The notes under the pieces are model-generated. The model saw nothing but the letters and a program-made list of their open reading frames with translations. It searched no databases and was not told the origin of the DNA. Below, piece after piece: positions 54,234 through 63,388 of a stretch of 64,000 nt of DNA. The position numbers and the translations under genes were made by a program. Where the stretch lies: positions 2,790,001 through 2,854,000 of the forward strand of contig NZ_CP036164.1 in NCBI RefSeq assembly GCF_004295485.1, given 5' to 3'. Position 1 is the stretch's first letter. Every line of letters begins with the position of its first letter. The DNA is from Janibacter limosus. GTDB lineage: Bacteria > Actinomycetota > Actinomycetes > Actinomycetales > Dermatophilaceae.

Positions 54234-54252
54234 CGAGCCGGTCCCACGTCGT

Positions 54253-54288
54253 CCGATCCCCCTGATGCCCCTGCGTCGGGGGGATCGG
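54253..54288 (+). terminator. Intrinsic-type terminator
   Basis: CCGATCCCCC (54253-54262) pairs with GGGGGATCGG (54279-54288), 10 bp with a 16-nt loop, 20 bp after the small gene and 20 bp before ung. A T-run is absent, as usual in this group. Confidence 0.7.
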
Positions 54289-54307
54289 TACGTCGTAGGT
54301 TTGACCG

Positions 54308-54985
54308 GTGCCCACCCAGCTGCTGACCGACCTCATCCACCCCTCGTGGGCGCAGGCGCTGCAGCCGGTGGCTCCCACCATCGCTGCGATGGGCGACTTC
54401 CTGCGTGAGGAGATCGCCGCGGGGCACGGCTACCTGCCCGCGGGCGAGCACGTGCTGCGCGCCTTCACCATCCCCCTCGACGAGGTCCGGGTCCTGGTCG
54501 TCGGCCAGGACCCCTACCCCACGCCCGGGCACGCGATCGGCCTGTCCTTCGCCGTGGCGCCGGACGTGCGCCCCCTCCCCCGGTCGCTGGTCAACATCCA
54601 CCGCGAGCTCGTCGACGACCTCGCGGTCCCGGCGCCGAGCACCGGTGACCTCACCCCGTGGGCGCAGCAGGGCGTCATGCTGCTCAACCGCTGCCTCACG
54701 GTGCGCTCCGGCGCCCCCGACAGCCACCAGGGCAAGGGCTGGGAGGCCGTGACCGACCGCGCGATCGAGGTGCTCGCCGCGCGCGGCGGTCCGCTCGTGG
54801 CGATCCTCTGGGGCCGCAAGGCGCGCAACCTCGCGCCGGCTCTCGGCGACGTGCCCCGCGTCGAGAGCGCCCACCCCTCGCCGCTGTCCGCGCGCCACGG
54901 CTTCTTCGGCTCGCGGCCCTTCAGCGCCGCCAACGCCCTGCTCGCCCAGCAGGGCGCCGACCCGATCGACTGGAGACTGCCGTGA
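54308..54985 (+). CDS. ung: Uracil-DNA glycosylase
   Basis: The 225-residue family 1 uracil-DNA glycosylase that removes uracil from DNA. The catalytic water-activating motif is [11 protein letters not shown], and the DNA-binding leucine loop [18 protein letters not shown] is intact. [11 protein letters not shown] lies between them. GTG at 54308 is used. It overlaps the next gene by GTGA. Confidence 0.96.
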   Translation: MPTQLLTDLIHPSWAQALQPVAPTIAAMGDFLREEIAAGHGYLPAGEHVLRAFTIPLDEVRVLVVGQDPYPTPGHAIGLSFAVAPDVRPLPRSLVNIHRELVDDLAVPAPSTGDLTPWAQQGVMLLNRCLTVRSGAPDSHQGKGWEAVTDRAIEVLAARGGPLVAILWGRKARNLAPALGDVPRVESAHPSPLSARHGFFGSRPFSAANALLAQQGADPIDWRLP

Positions 54986-55791
54986 CCGAGACCGTCCACC
55001 CCTGGCGCCGCTACATCGCGATCGGCGACTCCTTCACCGAGGGCATGTCCGACGCGGACCCGCGCGCCGAGGGCCGCTATGTCGGCTGGGCCGACCGGCT
55101 GGCCGCCGCGCTGTCGACCCAAGTCCCCGAGGGCGAGTTCCACTACGCCAACCTCGCCGTCCGCGGCCGCAAGCTCGACGACGTCATCGGCCCGCAGCTC
55201 GACGCCGCGCTCGACGCCGGCCCGGACCTCGTCTCGATCGTCGGAGGCGGCAACGACATCCTGCGCCCGCGGGTCGACCTCGACGAGATCGCCGACCGCC
55301 TCGAGCAGGCCGTGGTGACCCTCCGCGCCACCGGCGCCGACGTCCTCATGGCCACGCCGGCCGACCCCGCCGACGCGGGGCTGCTGTCCTCCCTTCGCTC
55401 CCGGCACGCGGTGCACAGCGCTAATGTCTTCTCCATCGCCCAGCGCCAGGGCGCGCACGTGCTCAACCTGTGGGGCCTGCGCGCGCTACGCGATTGGCGG
55501 CTGTGGTCGACCGACCGGATCCACCTGAGCACGGAGGGCCACCGACGCGTGGCGCAGGAGGCGCTGTCCGCCCTCGCCCAGCCGGTGAGCGACCCCGACT
55601 GGCGCGCGCCACTGGACCCCGCGCCGGCCGTCGCCCGCCGCGAGCAGGTCGCCGAGACGGCCCGCTGGGCCCGCGCCTATGCCGCGCCGTGGGTGCACCG
55701 CCGGCTCACCGGCCGCTCGTCCGGCGACTCGGTGACGGCCAAGATCGCCGAGCCGACCCCCTTCGGCCCCGCGGACCTGCCCGACGCCTGA
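54982..55791 (+). CDS. SGNH/GDSL hydrolase
   Basis: A 269-residue hydrolase of the SGNH type. Block I is [12 protein letters not shown] (nucleophile serine), block II a glycine in [11 protein letters not shown], block [13 protein letters not shown] and block [11 protein letters not shown] (Asp and His). It has no signal peptide, so it is probably intracellular and acts on an acyl ester or carbohydrate ester. The overlap with ung suggests one transcript. Confidence 0.9.
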   Translation: MTETVHPWRRYIAIGDSFTEGMSDADPRAEGRYVGWADRLAAALSTQVPEGEFHYANLAVRGRKLDDVIGPQLDAALDAGPDLVSIVGGGNDILRPRVDLDEIADRLEQAVVTLRATGADVLMATPADPADAGLLSSLRSRHAVHSANVFSIAQRQGAHVLNLWGLRALRDWRLWSTDRIHLSTEGHRRVAQEALSALAQPVSDPDWRAPLDPAPAVARREQVAETARWARAYAAPWVHRRLTGRSSGDSVTAKIAEPTPFGPADLPDA

Positions 55792-55792
55792 G

Positions 55793-55847
55793 CCCGCACG
55801 TCCTTGAGGTCGACCCGACGAACCCGCACGTCCTTGAGGTCGTGCGG
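55793..55847. repeat. Two copies of a palindromic 30-bp repeat
   Basis: The 20-mer CCCGCACGTCCTTGAGGTCG occurs at 55793-55812 and 55823-55842. The second copy with its flank folds as CCGCACG/CGTGCGG. The core matches the repeats at 26.6 kb (CGCACG-n-CCTT-r-AGG), so this is a small interspersed family. It sits right after the GDSL gene. Confidence 0.75.
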
Positions 55848-55854
55848 ATTATTG

Positions 55855-55897
55855 GCGCAGATGCGCTGATATCGTGACCGCCATGGCGCAGATGCGA
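55855..55897 (+). promoter_or_regulatory. Direct repeats around the molybdate regulator start
   Basis: GGCGCAGATGCG occurs at 55855-55866 and again at 55886-55897, 31 bp apart, the second inside the beginning of the regulator gene. TGATATCG lies between them. This may be an operator for autoregulation by the HTH-TOBE protein. Confidence 0.45.
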
Positions 55898-56284
55898 GTT
55901 TCAGACGCGGCGGAGCTGCTCGCGGTCTCTCCCGACACCGTCCGACGTTGGATCGACGGTGGTCGCCTCACCGCGACGAAGGGGGGTGGTCCCGTCCTCG
56001 TCGACGGCGCCGACCTCGCCCGCCTCGCCCAGGAGATCGCCCATCCCGCGCCGGTCGGACCGGTCACCGACGAGTCCGCCCGCAACCGGATGCGCGGCAT
56101 CGTCACCGAGGTCCTGCGCGACGGGGTGATGGCCCAGGTGAGCCTGCAGGCGGGGCCCTTCCGCGTGGTCTCCCTGATGTCCCGCGAGGCCGCCGACGAG
56201 CTGGGGCTGGAGCCGGGCGTCGTCGCCGTCGCATCGATCAAGTCGACCAATGTCGTCATCGGCACCCCGGGCAGCGCATCGTGA
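55883..56284 (+). CDS. HTH-TOBE molybdate-responsive regulator
   Basis: A 133-residue protein. The N-terminal MerR/excisionase-like helix-turn-helix is VSDAAELLAVSPDTVRRWID. The C-terminal 70 residues are a TOBE/molbindin-like domain (GIVTEVLRDGVMAQVSLQAG and VVAVASIKSTNVVIG). It probably senses molybdate and controls the mod genes that follow. ATG 55883 and GTG 55874 are both possible; no ribosome-binding site is evident. Its stop overlaps modA as GTGA. Confidence 0.85.
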   Translation: MAQMRVSDAAELLAVSPDTVRRWIDGGRLTATKGGGPVLVDGADLARLAQEIAHPAPVGPVTDESARNRMRGIVTEVLRDGVMAQVSLQAGPFRVVSLMSREAADELGLEPGVVAVASIKSTNVVIGTPGSAS

Positions 56285-57033
56285 GGCGCCTCATCGCCAC
56301 GACCGCGGTCACCGCGCTCGCCCTGGCCCTGGCCGCCTGCGGGTCGGGGACGGACTCCGGCGACGGGACCACCCTGCACGTCGCGGCGGCCGCCTCCCTC
56401 ACCTCGTCCTTCGAGGAGATCGCCATGGCCTACGAGGCCGAGCACGACGGCGTGAAGGTCGATCTGCAGTTCGCCGGGTCCTCCGACCTCGCCACGCAGA
56501 TCACCAACGGCGCACAGATCGACGTCTTCGCCTCTGCCGACGAGAAGAACATGGACAAGGTCAAGGACGCCGTGGACGGTGAGCCGACGATCTTCGCCAC
56601 CAACACCCTGACGATCATCACCGAGCCGGGCAACCCCAAGAGGATCACCGGCCTGACGAACCTGGCGAACAAGGACCTGGCCGTCGTCGTGTGTGCCCCG
56701 CAGGTCCCCTGCGGCGCGGCCACCCAGACGCTGCTGCAGCGGCAGCACGTCACCGTCGACGCGGCCAGCGAGGAGTCCAAGGTGACCGACGTCCTCACCA
56801 AGGTCACCGCGGGCGAGGCCGACGCCGGGCTCGTCTACGTCACCGACGCGACCGGGGCCGGCGACAAGGTCGCGACCGTCCCGGCCAAGGGGGCCGGTCA
56901 GGTCGTCAACTCCTACCCGATCGCGACCCTCGACGGCAGCCCGCGGGCCGACAAGGCCCAGGCCTTCGTCGACTTCGTCACCGGCCCGGAGGGCCAGAAG
57001 GTGCTGAAGGACAAGGGCTTCGGCGCCCCGTGA
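56281..57033 (+). CDS. modA: Molybdate ABC transporter binding lipoprotein
   Basis: The 250-residue ModA. The signal peptide ends in lipobox LAAC. The oxyanion-binding segments are [27 protein letters not shown] and [13 protein letters not shown]. It captures molybdate (or tungstate) outside the membrane. GTG at 56281 is used. It overlaps modB as GTGA. Confidence 0.93.
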   Translation: MRRLIATTAVTALALALAACGSGTDSGDGTTLHVAAAASLTSSFEEIAMAYEAEHDGVKVDLQFAGSSDLATQITNGAQIDVFASADEKNMDKVKDAVDGEPTIFATNTLTIITEPGNPKRITGLTNLANKDLAVVVCAPQVPCGAATQTLLQRQHVTVDAASEESKVTDVLTKVTAGEADAGLVYVTDATGAGDKVATVPAKGAGQVVNSYPIATLDGSPRADKAQAFVDFVTGPEGQKVLKDKGFGAP

Positions 57034-57806
57034 GACCTCCCGTATGGCTGTGGATCCCCGCGGCGGTGGCCATCCTCGTCGTCGTGGTCCCGCTGCTCGG
57101 GCTCATCTCGTCCGTCGACGTCGCCACTCTCTGGCCGCTGCTCACCTCCGAGGCGTCCGTGACCGCGCTCCTGCTGTCGCTGCGCACCTCGGTCATCGCG
57201 ACGACGCTGTGCATCCTCCTCGGCGCACCGCTCGCGCTGCTGCTGGCACGGGGTCGCTGGCGGGGGCAGTCGGCCCTGCGGGCGCTGGTCCTCGTCCCCC
57301 TCGTGCTGCCTCCGGTCGTCGGTGGTCTGGCGCTGCTCACGACCTTCGGTCGGCGCGGCCTGCTCGGTGAGCACCTGGTCGCCGCGGGCCTGTCGATCTC
57401 CTACTCGACCACCGCGGTCGTCCTCGCGCAGACCTTCGTCGCGCTCCCCTTCCTCGTCCTGTCGCTCGAGGGGGCGGTACGCGGTCTCGACCGGCGTCAG
57501 GAGGAGGCGGCCGCCACCCTCGGCGCCGGTCCGTGGCGGCGGCTGACCCGGGTCACCCTGCCGCTCGTGGCACCCGGGCTGCTGTCGGGCTCGGTGCTCG
57601 CCTTCGCCCGGGCGCTCGGCGAGTTCGGCGCGACGCTCACCTTCGCCGGGTCCGCGCAGGGCCGCACCCGCACGCTCCCGCTGGAGATCTACCTGCAGCG
57701 CGAGGTCGACCCGGACGCCGCGATCGCGTTGTCCCTCGTGCTCGTCGTGCTCGCCACGGTGATCGTCGGGTCCGTCTACGCGCGCACGACGAGGGCCGCC
57801 GCATGA
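57030..57806 (+). CDS. modB: Molybdate ABC transporter permease
   Basis: A 258-residue permease with five to six membrane helices. The ATPase-contact EAA motif is [20 protein letters not shown]. Typical ModB text is [16 protein letters not shown] and [19 protein letters not shown] at 57030 overlaps the modA stop, and the modC ATG overlaps its own stop. Confidence 0.93.
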   Translation: MRPPVWLWIPAAVAILVVVVPLLGLISSVDVATLWPLLTSEASVTALLLSLRTSVIATTLCILLGAPLALLLARGRWRGQSALRALVLVPLVLPPVVGGLALLTTFGRRGLLGEHLVAAGLSISYSTTAVVLAQTFVALPFLVLSLEGAVRGLDRRQEEAAATLGAGPWRRLTRVTLPLVAPGLLSGSVLAFARALGEFGATLTFAGSAQGRTRTLPLEIYLQREVDPDAAIALSLVLVVLATVIVGSVYARTTRAAA

Positions 57807-58849
57807 GCCTGCAGGTGCGTGCCCGGTGGGCCGAGCGCGGTCTCGACGTCGACCTCGACCTGCCCCCCGGTCGGCATGCGATCACCGGGCCCAACGGCGC
57901 CGGCAAGTCCTCGCTGCTCGCGGTCATCGCCGGTCTGGAGCGGGCGGACTCCAGCCGCCTCGTCCTCGACGGCCGCCCCCTCGACGGGCTCCCCCCGCAC
58001 CGCCGCCGCGTGGTGCTCATGTCGCAGGCCGGGCAGCTCTTCCCCCACCTGGCCGTGCGCGACAACGTCGCCTTCGGACCGCGGAGCCACGGCAGGGGAC
58101 GAAGGGAGTCCCGCGCCTGCGCGGACCACTGGCTGGAGGTCGTGGGCATGAGCGACTTCGCCGATCGTCGACCCTCCCAGCTCTCGGGCGGGCAGGCCGC
58201 GCGCGTCGCCCTCGCCCGGGCACTGGCGGCCGAGCCGGCGGCGCTCCTGCTCGACGAGCCGCTCGCCGCCCTGGACGTCGAGGCGACTCCCGCGATGCGC
58301 GCGGTGCTCTCGCGGGTGACCCACGAGCGGGCAGACCTCGTGGTCGTGCTCGTCACCCATGACGTCCTCGACGTCCTGACCGTCGCCGACGGCCCCACCG
58401 ACACCCTCACCGTCCTCGGCCGACCCGTCGAGCACGGACCGGTCCGTCGGGTGCTGGAGCACCCGCGCAGCGACTTCACCGCGGGGCTCGCCGGGGTCAA
58501 CCTGCTGCGGGCCGAGGCGCTGCCGGGAGGCGGGGCGCGGGCCGGGGACCTCGACATCGCGACCGGCCCGCACGCGGTGACCGGGCCGTGCTGGGTGACC
58601 TTCGCGCCCGACGCGGTCTCGCTGCACCACGACCATCCCGAGGGGTCGCCGCGCAATGTCTGGCACGGGCGGGTCTCCCGGGTGGAGGCGCACGCCGGGC
58701 GGGTCCGCGTGTGGCTGGAGACCCCCTTCGCCATGAGCGCGGAGGTGACGCCCGCGGCGCTGGCCGCGCTCCCCCTCCGGCCCGGCGACGCCGTGTGGGT
58801 CGCGGTCAAGGCGAGCCAGGTGCGCGTCCACCCGGCCGGGGTCAGCTGA
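57803..58849 (+). CDS. modC: Molybdate ABC transporter ATPase with TOBE domain
   Basis: A 348-residue ATPase. Walker A is GPNGAGKSS, the signature [15 protein letters not shown], Walker [13 protein letters not shown] and the switch histidine VTHDVLDV. The C-terminal TOBE part (about 285-348) begins [20 protein letters not shown], so it may bind molybdate for feedback. ATGA overlap with modB. Its end overlaps the convergent LCP gene by 8 bp. Confidence 0.93.
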   Translation: MSLQVRARWAERGLDVDLDLPPGRHAITGPNGAGKSSLLAVIAGLERADSSRLVLDGRPLDGLPPHRRRVVLMSQAGQLFPHLAVRDNVAFGPRSHGRGRRESRACADHWLEVVGMSDFADRRPSQLSGGQAARVALARALAAEPAALLLDEPLAALDVEATPAMRAVLSRVTHERADLVVVLVTHDVLDVLTVADGPTDTLTVLGRPVEHGPVRRVLEHPRSDFTAGLAGVNLLRAEALPGGGARAGDLDIATGPHAVTGPCWVTFAPDAVSLHHDHPEGSPRNVWHGRVSRVEAHAGRVRVWLETPFAMSAEVTPAALAALPLRPGDAVWVAVKASQVRVHPAGVS

Positions 58850-59975
58850 GGCGACCGTCCCGGAAGTCGCGGAAGGCGGCCTTGGACTCCTCGTCGAGAC
58901 GCACGATCGACTGGCCCGACTGCATGGCGGTGGGGCCCTTGGCCACGGCGTGGCCGACCGCCGTCGGGTTGACCCGGTAGAAGGACGCGGCGAAGAGCAG
59001 CATCTCCTGCGCGGACAGGTCGCTGCTCGCGTGCTCGTCGATGACGGTGAGCGCCCCGGGCACCACACCCGGCCCCTTGACCCTCGCCTGGACCGCGGCC
59101 GCCGCGAGGAGCAGGCCCTGGTTGCGCGAGCGGCCGAAGTCGCCGTCGGGCAGGGTCTTGCGCTCGCGCGCCCAGGCCAGCGCGCTGTCCCCGGAGAGGC
59201 GGTGACGGCCCTTGGCGATCTTGCCGCCGGGCAGGTGGGAGTCGAGCGCCTTGGGCGCGACGAAGCCCAGCCCGCCCAGCTCGTCGACCATCGCGGAGAA
59301 GCCCTTCATGCTCGTCACGAGGTAGCCGTCGACGTCGATACCGCTGATGCTCTCGACCGACGTCGCCTGCCCGCCCGGACCGGCGAAGACCATCGAGGAG
59401 TTGAGCTTGCCGTGGCCATGGCCCGGGATCGGCACCCACAGGTCACGGGCGAAGCCCATCAGCCCGGCGCCGCCCTTGCCGTCGACGCCGAGCAGCTGGA
59501 TCGCGTCGGCGCGGGAGTGCTCGACGTCCTGGCCGGGACGGGCGTCGGAGCCGAGCACGAGGACGTGGCGGCTGCCCCCGAGGTCGGCCTTGCCCGCGCT
59601 GCCGAGGCTGGGCCACCACCCACCGACGACCTTCCACGCGGTGCGGCCCTTGGGTCGCACGGCGAGGGTGACGTCGTCATCGGCGGTGACGACGGCGACC
59701 TTGGCCCCGCGCCAGGTGCCGAGCTTCGCCGTGCCGTCCAGCTCGTGGTCGCCGTACTTCTTGGCGACGACAGAGGTCAGGGCAGCGGGCGCCCCCGAGA
59801 TCGTGGCCGTGCTCGTGGCCGTGCTCGTGGTCGACGACGAGCCGGCCGACGACGACGTGGAGGACGACGACGAGGGTGCGTCCTCCCCTTCGTCAGGGGT
59901 CGCGGAGCAGGCGGCGAGCGCCAGCGTGATCGCGGTGGTGGTCGCGGCGGTGCGGATGGCGAAGAGACGTCTCAC
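58842..59975 (-). CDS. LytR-CpsA-Psr (LCP) family lipoprotein
   Basis: A 377-residue secreted lipoprotein. The signal ends in ALAAC, followed by a serine/threonine-rich linker (25-60). The LCP domain from about 130 has HVLVLGSDARPG, RADAIQLLGVDGKG, GFARDLWVPIPG, NSSMVFAGPGG and a late FGRSRNQGLLLAA. LCP enzymes attach teichoic-acid or arabinogalactan-like polymers to peptidoglycan. The typical N-terminal TM is replaced by a lipobox. GTG start 59975. Confidence 0.85.
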   Translation of the reverse strand: MRRLFAIRTAATTTAITLALAACSATPDEGEDAPSSSSSTSSSAGSSSTTSTATSTATISGAPAALTSVVAKKYGDHELDGTAKLGTWRGAKVAVVTADDDVTLAVRPKGRTAWKVVGGWWPSLGSAGKADLGGSRHVLVLGSDARPGQDVEHSRADAIQLLGVDGKGGAGLMGFARDLWVPIPGHGHGKLNSSMVFAGPGGQATSVESISGIDVDGYLVTSMKGFSAMVDELGGLGFVAPKALDSHLPGGKIAKGRHRLSGDSALAWARERKTLPDGDFGRSRNQGLLLAAAAVQARVKGPGVVPGALTVIDEHASSDLSAQEMLLFAASFYRVNPTAVGHAVAKGPTAMQSGQSIVRLDEESKAAFRDFRDGRLS

Positions 59976-59995
59976 CCCTCCACCGTAGGTGCGGC

Positions 59996-60610
59996 TCAGC
60001 CGTCGCGCTCGACGGTCGCCTTGCCGGTCCTGACGTCGACGAGGACATCGGTGTCGTCACCGGAGACGTCGATGCTGATCTTCCAGGAGTGCTTGCCGCC
60101 CTCCTCCTCGAGCTCGGCCCCGTCGAAGGTGCCGTCGACCTCCTTCAGCGCCGTCTCGATCGCCTCGGGCAGGTCGACCGTGGCCGCCTTCAGCCCCGCC
60201 CGGTCGTCGCTGTCGAGGTCCCCCTCCTCGCCGGCGCTCGCTGCGCCGCCCTTGGCGACGTCGACCTCGATGCTCGTCGCCCCCTTCGCGACGTCGACCG
60301 CCCAGGTGCCGTCGCCGTCCTGGTCGTCGACCTCGTAGGCGGTGCCCCCGGCCTCCTTCTCCGCGGCGGCGATGGCCGCCAGGACCGGGTCGGTGGGCGT
60401 GGTGGCCGAGGACGTCGACGACGTCCGGGACGCGGAGCCAGACGTGCTGGAGGTGCTGGACGCGACGCTCGACGACGCGGACGGCGTGTCGCCGGGCCGC
60501 TGGGTGCGCGACTCGGCGGGGCCGGCCGGGTCGTCCGCGTTGCCGCAGGCGCTCAGGCCCAGCAGGGCTGCGGTCGTGAGGGCGATGAGTGCGCTGCGTG
60601 TGGTCTTCAT
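59996..60610 (-). CDS. PepSY-domain lipoprotein
   Basis: A 204-residue lipoprotein with lipobox LSAC, then a serine/threonine-rich linker (25-70). Two weak PepSY-like repeats follow: AIAAAEKEAGGTAYEVDDQD with TWAVDVAKG, and LPEAIETALKEVDGTFDGAE with HSWKISIDVSG. PepSY domains may inhibit proteases or sense envelope stress. It lies just upstream of the LCP gene on the same strand. Confidence 0.8.
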   Translation of the reverse strand: MKTTRSALIALTTAALLGLSACGNADDPAGPAESRTQRPGDTPSASSSVASSTSSTSGSASRTSSTSSATTPTDPVLAAIAAAEKEAGGTAYEVDDQDGDGTWAVDVAKGATSIEVDVAKGGAASAGEEGDLDSDDRAGLKAATVDLPEAIETALKEVDGTFDGAELEEEGGKHSWKISIDVSGDDTDVLVDVRTGKATVERDG

Positions 60611-60758
60611 GCCTCTGGTCTACCCACTTCCCGCGCGGATCACCATCAGAATCGGCAGTCGTGAAGGAACCCTCACGCAGTCCTCACCAGCGCTTCACCC
60701 GGCGGGTCCCTCCCGGGGGCGATGACGACCTCCCCCTCGGGCTCGTAGAGTGCTCGAC

Positions 60759-61919
60759 ATGCCAGCAACCAGGCTCATGCCCACCGAGATCGGCGACGAC
60801 CTCATCGAGCTCACCCGATCGATCTGCGACAAGTCCCTGCGACCCCAGGTCGACGAGGTCGAGGCGCGCGCCGCGACGGAGGAGGTCTTCCCCGGCGAGG
60901 TCTTCCGCACCCTCGGCCGCGCCGGCCTGCTGTCGCTGCCCTACCCCGAGGAGCTCGGCGGCGGGGGCCAGCCCTACGAGGTCTACCTGCAGGTCGTCGA
61001 GGAGATCGCCTCGGCGTGGGGCGCGGTCGGCGTCGGCGTCTCGGTGCACTCCCTCACCGCCTACGCGGTGCACACCTTCGGCAGCCAGGAGCAGCAGGAG
61101 GCGCTGCTGCCGGACATGCTCTCCGGCGAGACCCTCGGCGCCTACGCCCTCTCCGAGCCGCTCGCCGGCTCGGACATCGGCGCGATGACGACCCGCGCCA
61201 CCCGCGACGGCGACGCCTGGCGCATCCGTGGGCGCAAGGCGTGGATCTCGCACGCCGGTCACGCCGACTACTACACGAGCTTCGTGCGCACGAGCGACGA
61301 CGGCGGCCGCGGGGTCAGCTGCTTCGTCGTGCCCGGCGACGCCCCGGGCCTGTCCTACGGTGCGCCGGAGAGGAAGATGGGCCTGCACGGCGACACCGTG
61401 CGCGAGGTCATCTACGACGACGTCCCGGTGACCGACGACCGGCAGATCGGCGACCTGGGGCGCGGGGTGCCGATGGCCCTCGCCGGGCTCGACACGGGCC
61501 GCCTCGGCATCGCCGCCGTCGCCACCGGGCTCGCCCAGGCCGCGCTCGACGTCGCCGCCAGGTACGCCAACGAGCGCGAGCAGTTCGGTCGGACGATCGC
61601 GAGCAACCAGGGCCTGGCCTTCCTCCTGGCCGACATGGAGGCGGCCGTGACGAGCGCCCGGGCGACCTACCTGCACGCCGCTCGGCTGCGGGACGCGGGG
61701 CGCCCCTACGGCAAGGAGGCCGCGGTCGCCAAGCTCATCGCCACCGATGCCTCGATGCGGGTGACGACCGACGCGATCCAGGTGCTCGGCGGGGCCGGCT
61801 ACACGCAGGACTTCCCCGTGGAGCGCTACTTCCGCGAGGCCAAGGTGACCCAGATCTTCGAGGGGACCAACCAGATCCAGCGGTTGGTGATCTCGCGCCA
61901 CCTGCTCGCTGGACTCTGA
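60759..61919 (+). CDS. Acyl-CoA dehydrogenase
   Basis: A 386-residue FAD enzyme of usual length. The acyl-CoA and FAD motifs are ALSEPLAGSDIGAMTTRA and KAWISHAGHADYYTSFVR. DTGRLGIAAVATGLAQAAL and ANEREQFGRTIASNQG lead to the base region ATDASMRVTTDAIQVLGGAG and IFEGTNQIQRLVISR with the catalytic glutamate. It oxidises an acyl-CoA, perhaps branched or short-chain. ATG at 60759 used; GTG at 60750 is possible. Confidence 0.92.
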   Translation: MPATRLMPTEIGDDLIELTRSICDKSLRPQVDEVEARAATEEVFPGEVFRTLGRAGLLSLPYPEELGGGGQPYEVYLQVVEEIASAWGAVGVGVSVHSLTAYAVHTFGSQEQQEALLPDMLSGETLGAYALSEPLAGSDIGAMTTRATRDGDAWRIRGRKAWISHAGHADYYTSFVRTSDDGGRGVSCFVVPGDAPGLSYGAPERKMGLHGDTVREVIYDDVPVTDDRQIGDLGRGVPMALAGLDTGRLGIAAVATGLAQAALDVAARYANEREQFGRTIASNQGLAFLLADMEAAVTSARATYLHAARLRDAGRPYGKEAAVAKLIATDASMRVTTDAIQVLGGAGYTQDFPVERYFREAKVTQIFEGTNQIQRLVISRHLLAGL

Positions 61920-61928
61920 CCCCCTTCG

Positions 61929-63269
61929 TCAGTCCTCGTGGTCCCGGGAGATCCCGGGCAGCAGTGCGTCGCCGTCCCGCAGCGCCTCCATGGCGCCGGG
62001 GCTGCGGGACACGCGCGCGAGGCTGCGCTGGCGGTAGCGCAGGATCATCCACGCGCCGAAGCCCCACATGAGGAACTGCACGCTCATCGCGATCCGGAAG
62101 TCGTTGAGTGTGTAGGTCTCGGGGCCGCCCGGCGCCAGCCGGTCGAGGACCAGACCGATGAGGGCCATCGTCACGAGGGACGCGACGAAACCGCCCATGT
62201 TGACCACACCGGACGCGCGCCCGTAGCGCTCGCTGCGGTGGAAGCTGCGCGCGAGGTCGAAGGCGATCATCGAGCCGGGGCCGCCGACGGCGGTGACCGC
62301 GACGAGGATGACGAGCAGCCACAGCGGGGACGGGCCCGGCATGGCCAGGACGATCGCCCAGACGAGGGCGATCGCGCCCACGACGGCGAGCGCCATGACG
62401 GAGCGGTAGTAGGGGTGACGGCCGGTCCAGCGGCCGATGGTGGGCCCGGCGATGAGCGCGACGAAGGTCATCAGCGTGAGCAGCGTGGACGCCTGCGTCG
62501 GGCTCAGCCCCTGCCCCGAGACGAGGAAGGGGTAGCCCCACAGCAGCGCGAAGACCGTCGGGGCGAACTGGGCGGTGAAGTGCACCGAGAGCCCCAGCCG
62601 GGTGCCCGGGTCTCGCCAGACCTCGGTGAGGCTCTCCCGCAGGGCGCGGATCTTGATCCGCTCGACCGCGGCCCGCTCGTAGGGCGAGTCCTTGATGAAG
62701 AGGACCACGCCGATGAGCAGGAAGAGGCCCAGCGAGGCGGCGATCGTGTAGGTGCGGGTCCAGCCCCAGCTGTGCAGCGCGGCGCTCAGCGGGACCGCCG
62801 CGGCGACGGCGCCCATCTGCCCGATCATCCCGGTGACCTGGGTGACGACCGGAGCCTGCCGCACGAGGAACCACAGGGCGACGAGCCGCAGCAGCGAGGT
62901 GAAGACCATCGCGTCGCCGGCACCGATGAGGGCGCGGGCCGCGAGGCCGCTCTGGAAGCTCTCGGCGTAGGAGAACCACAGCTGGCCCGCCGTCATGCAG
63001 ACCAGGCCGCTGGCGATGAGGACCTTGGAGCCGTAGCGGTCGAGCAGCACCCCGACGGGGACCTGCATGCCCGCGTAGACGGCCAGCTGCAGCACGGTGA
63101 AGGTGGCCAGCTGGCTGGCGTTGATCCCGAACCGGTCGGCGGCGAGCAGGCCCGCGACGCCCAGCGAGGTGCGGTGGAAGACGGCGAGGACATAGACCGC
63201 CAAGCCCATGCCCCAGATGGCGTAGGCGCGGCGGCGCCCGATGTTGTGCAGCTGGACGGTCCCGGTCAC
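61929..63269 (-). CDS. MFS transporter
   Basis: A 446-residue permease, about 12 helices. Motif A is VGVLLDRYGSKVLIASG. YERAAVERIKIRALRESLTE forms the central loop. The C-terminal half has GPTIGRWTGRHPYYRS and SFHRSERYGRASGVVNMGG. GTG at 63269 is chosen because the hexamer TATCAT ends 7 bases upstream, consistent with a leaderless transcript. The substrate is unknown. Confidence 0.88.
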   Translation of the reverse strand: MTGTVQLHNIGRRRAYAIWGMGLAVYVLAVFHRTSLGVAGLLAADRFGINASQLATFTVLQLAVYAGMQVPVGVLLDRYGSKVLIASGLVCMTAGQLWFSYAESFQSGLAARALIGAGDAMVFTSLLRLVALWFLVRQAPVVTQVTGMIGQMGAVAAAVPLSAALHSWGWTRTYTIAASLGLFLLIGVVLFIKDSPYERAAVERIKIRALRESLTEVWRDPGTRLGLSVHFTAQFAPTVFALLWGYPFLVSGQGLSPTQASTLLTLMTFVALIAGPTIGRWTGRHPYYRSVMALAVVGAIALVWAIVLAMPGPSPLWLLVILVAVTAVGGPGSMIAFDLARSFHRSERYGRASGVVNMGGFVASLVTMALIGLVLDRLAPGGPETYTLNDFRIAMSVQFLMWGFGAWMILRYRQRSLARVSRSPGAMEALRDGDALLPGISRDHED

Positions 63270-63276
63270 TGGATAG

Positions 63277-63282
63277 ATGATA
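63277..63282 (-). promoter_or_regulatory. -10 hexamer of a leaderless MFS transcript
   Basis: On the minus strand TATCAT is followed after 7 bp by the GTG start of the MFS gene, the usual geometry for leaderless actinobacterial transcripts. A clear -35 is not visible. Confidence 0.45.
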
Positions 63283-63388
63283 CGAATCTCTGCAGGGAAC
63301 AGACAATCGCCGTTCCACGCAACGGACCAGCGTCGGCTCTGGCGTGCCTGCCAGCCCAATGCTTTCGGTGGAGCGCTATCTTTCGGCC

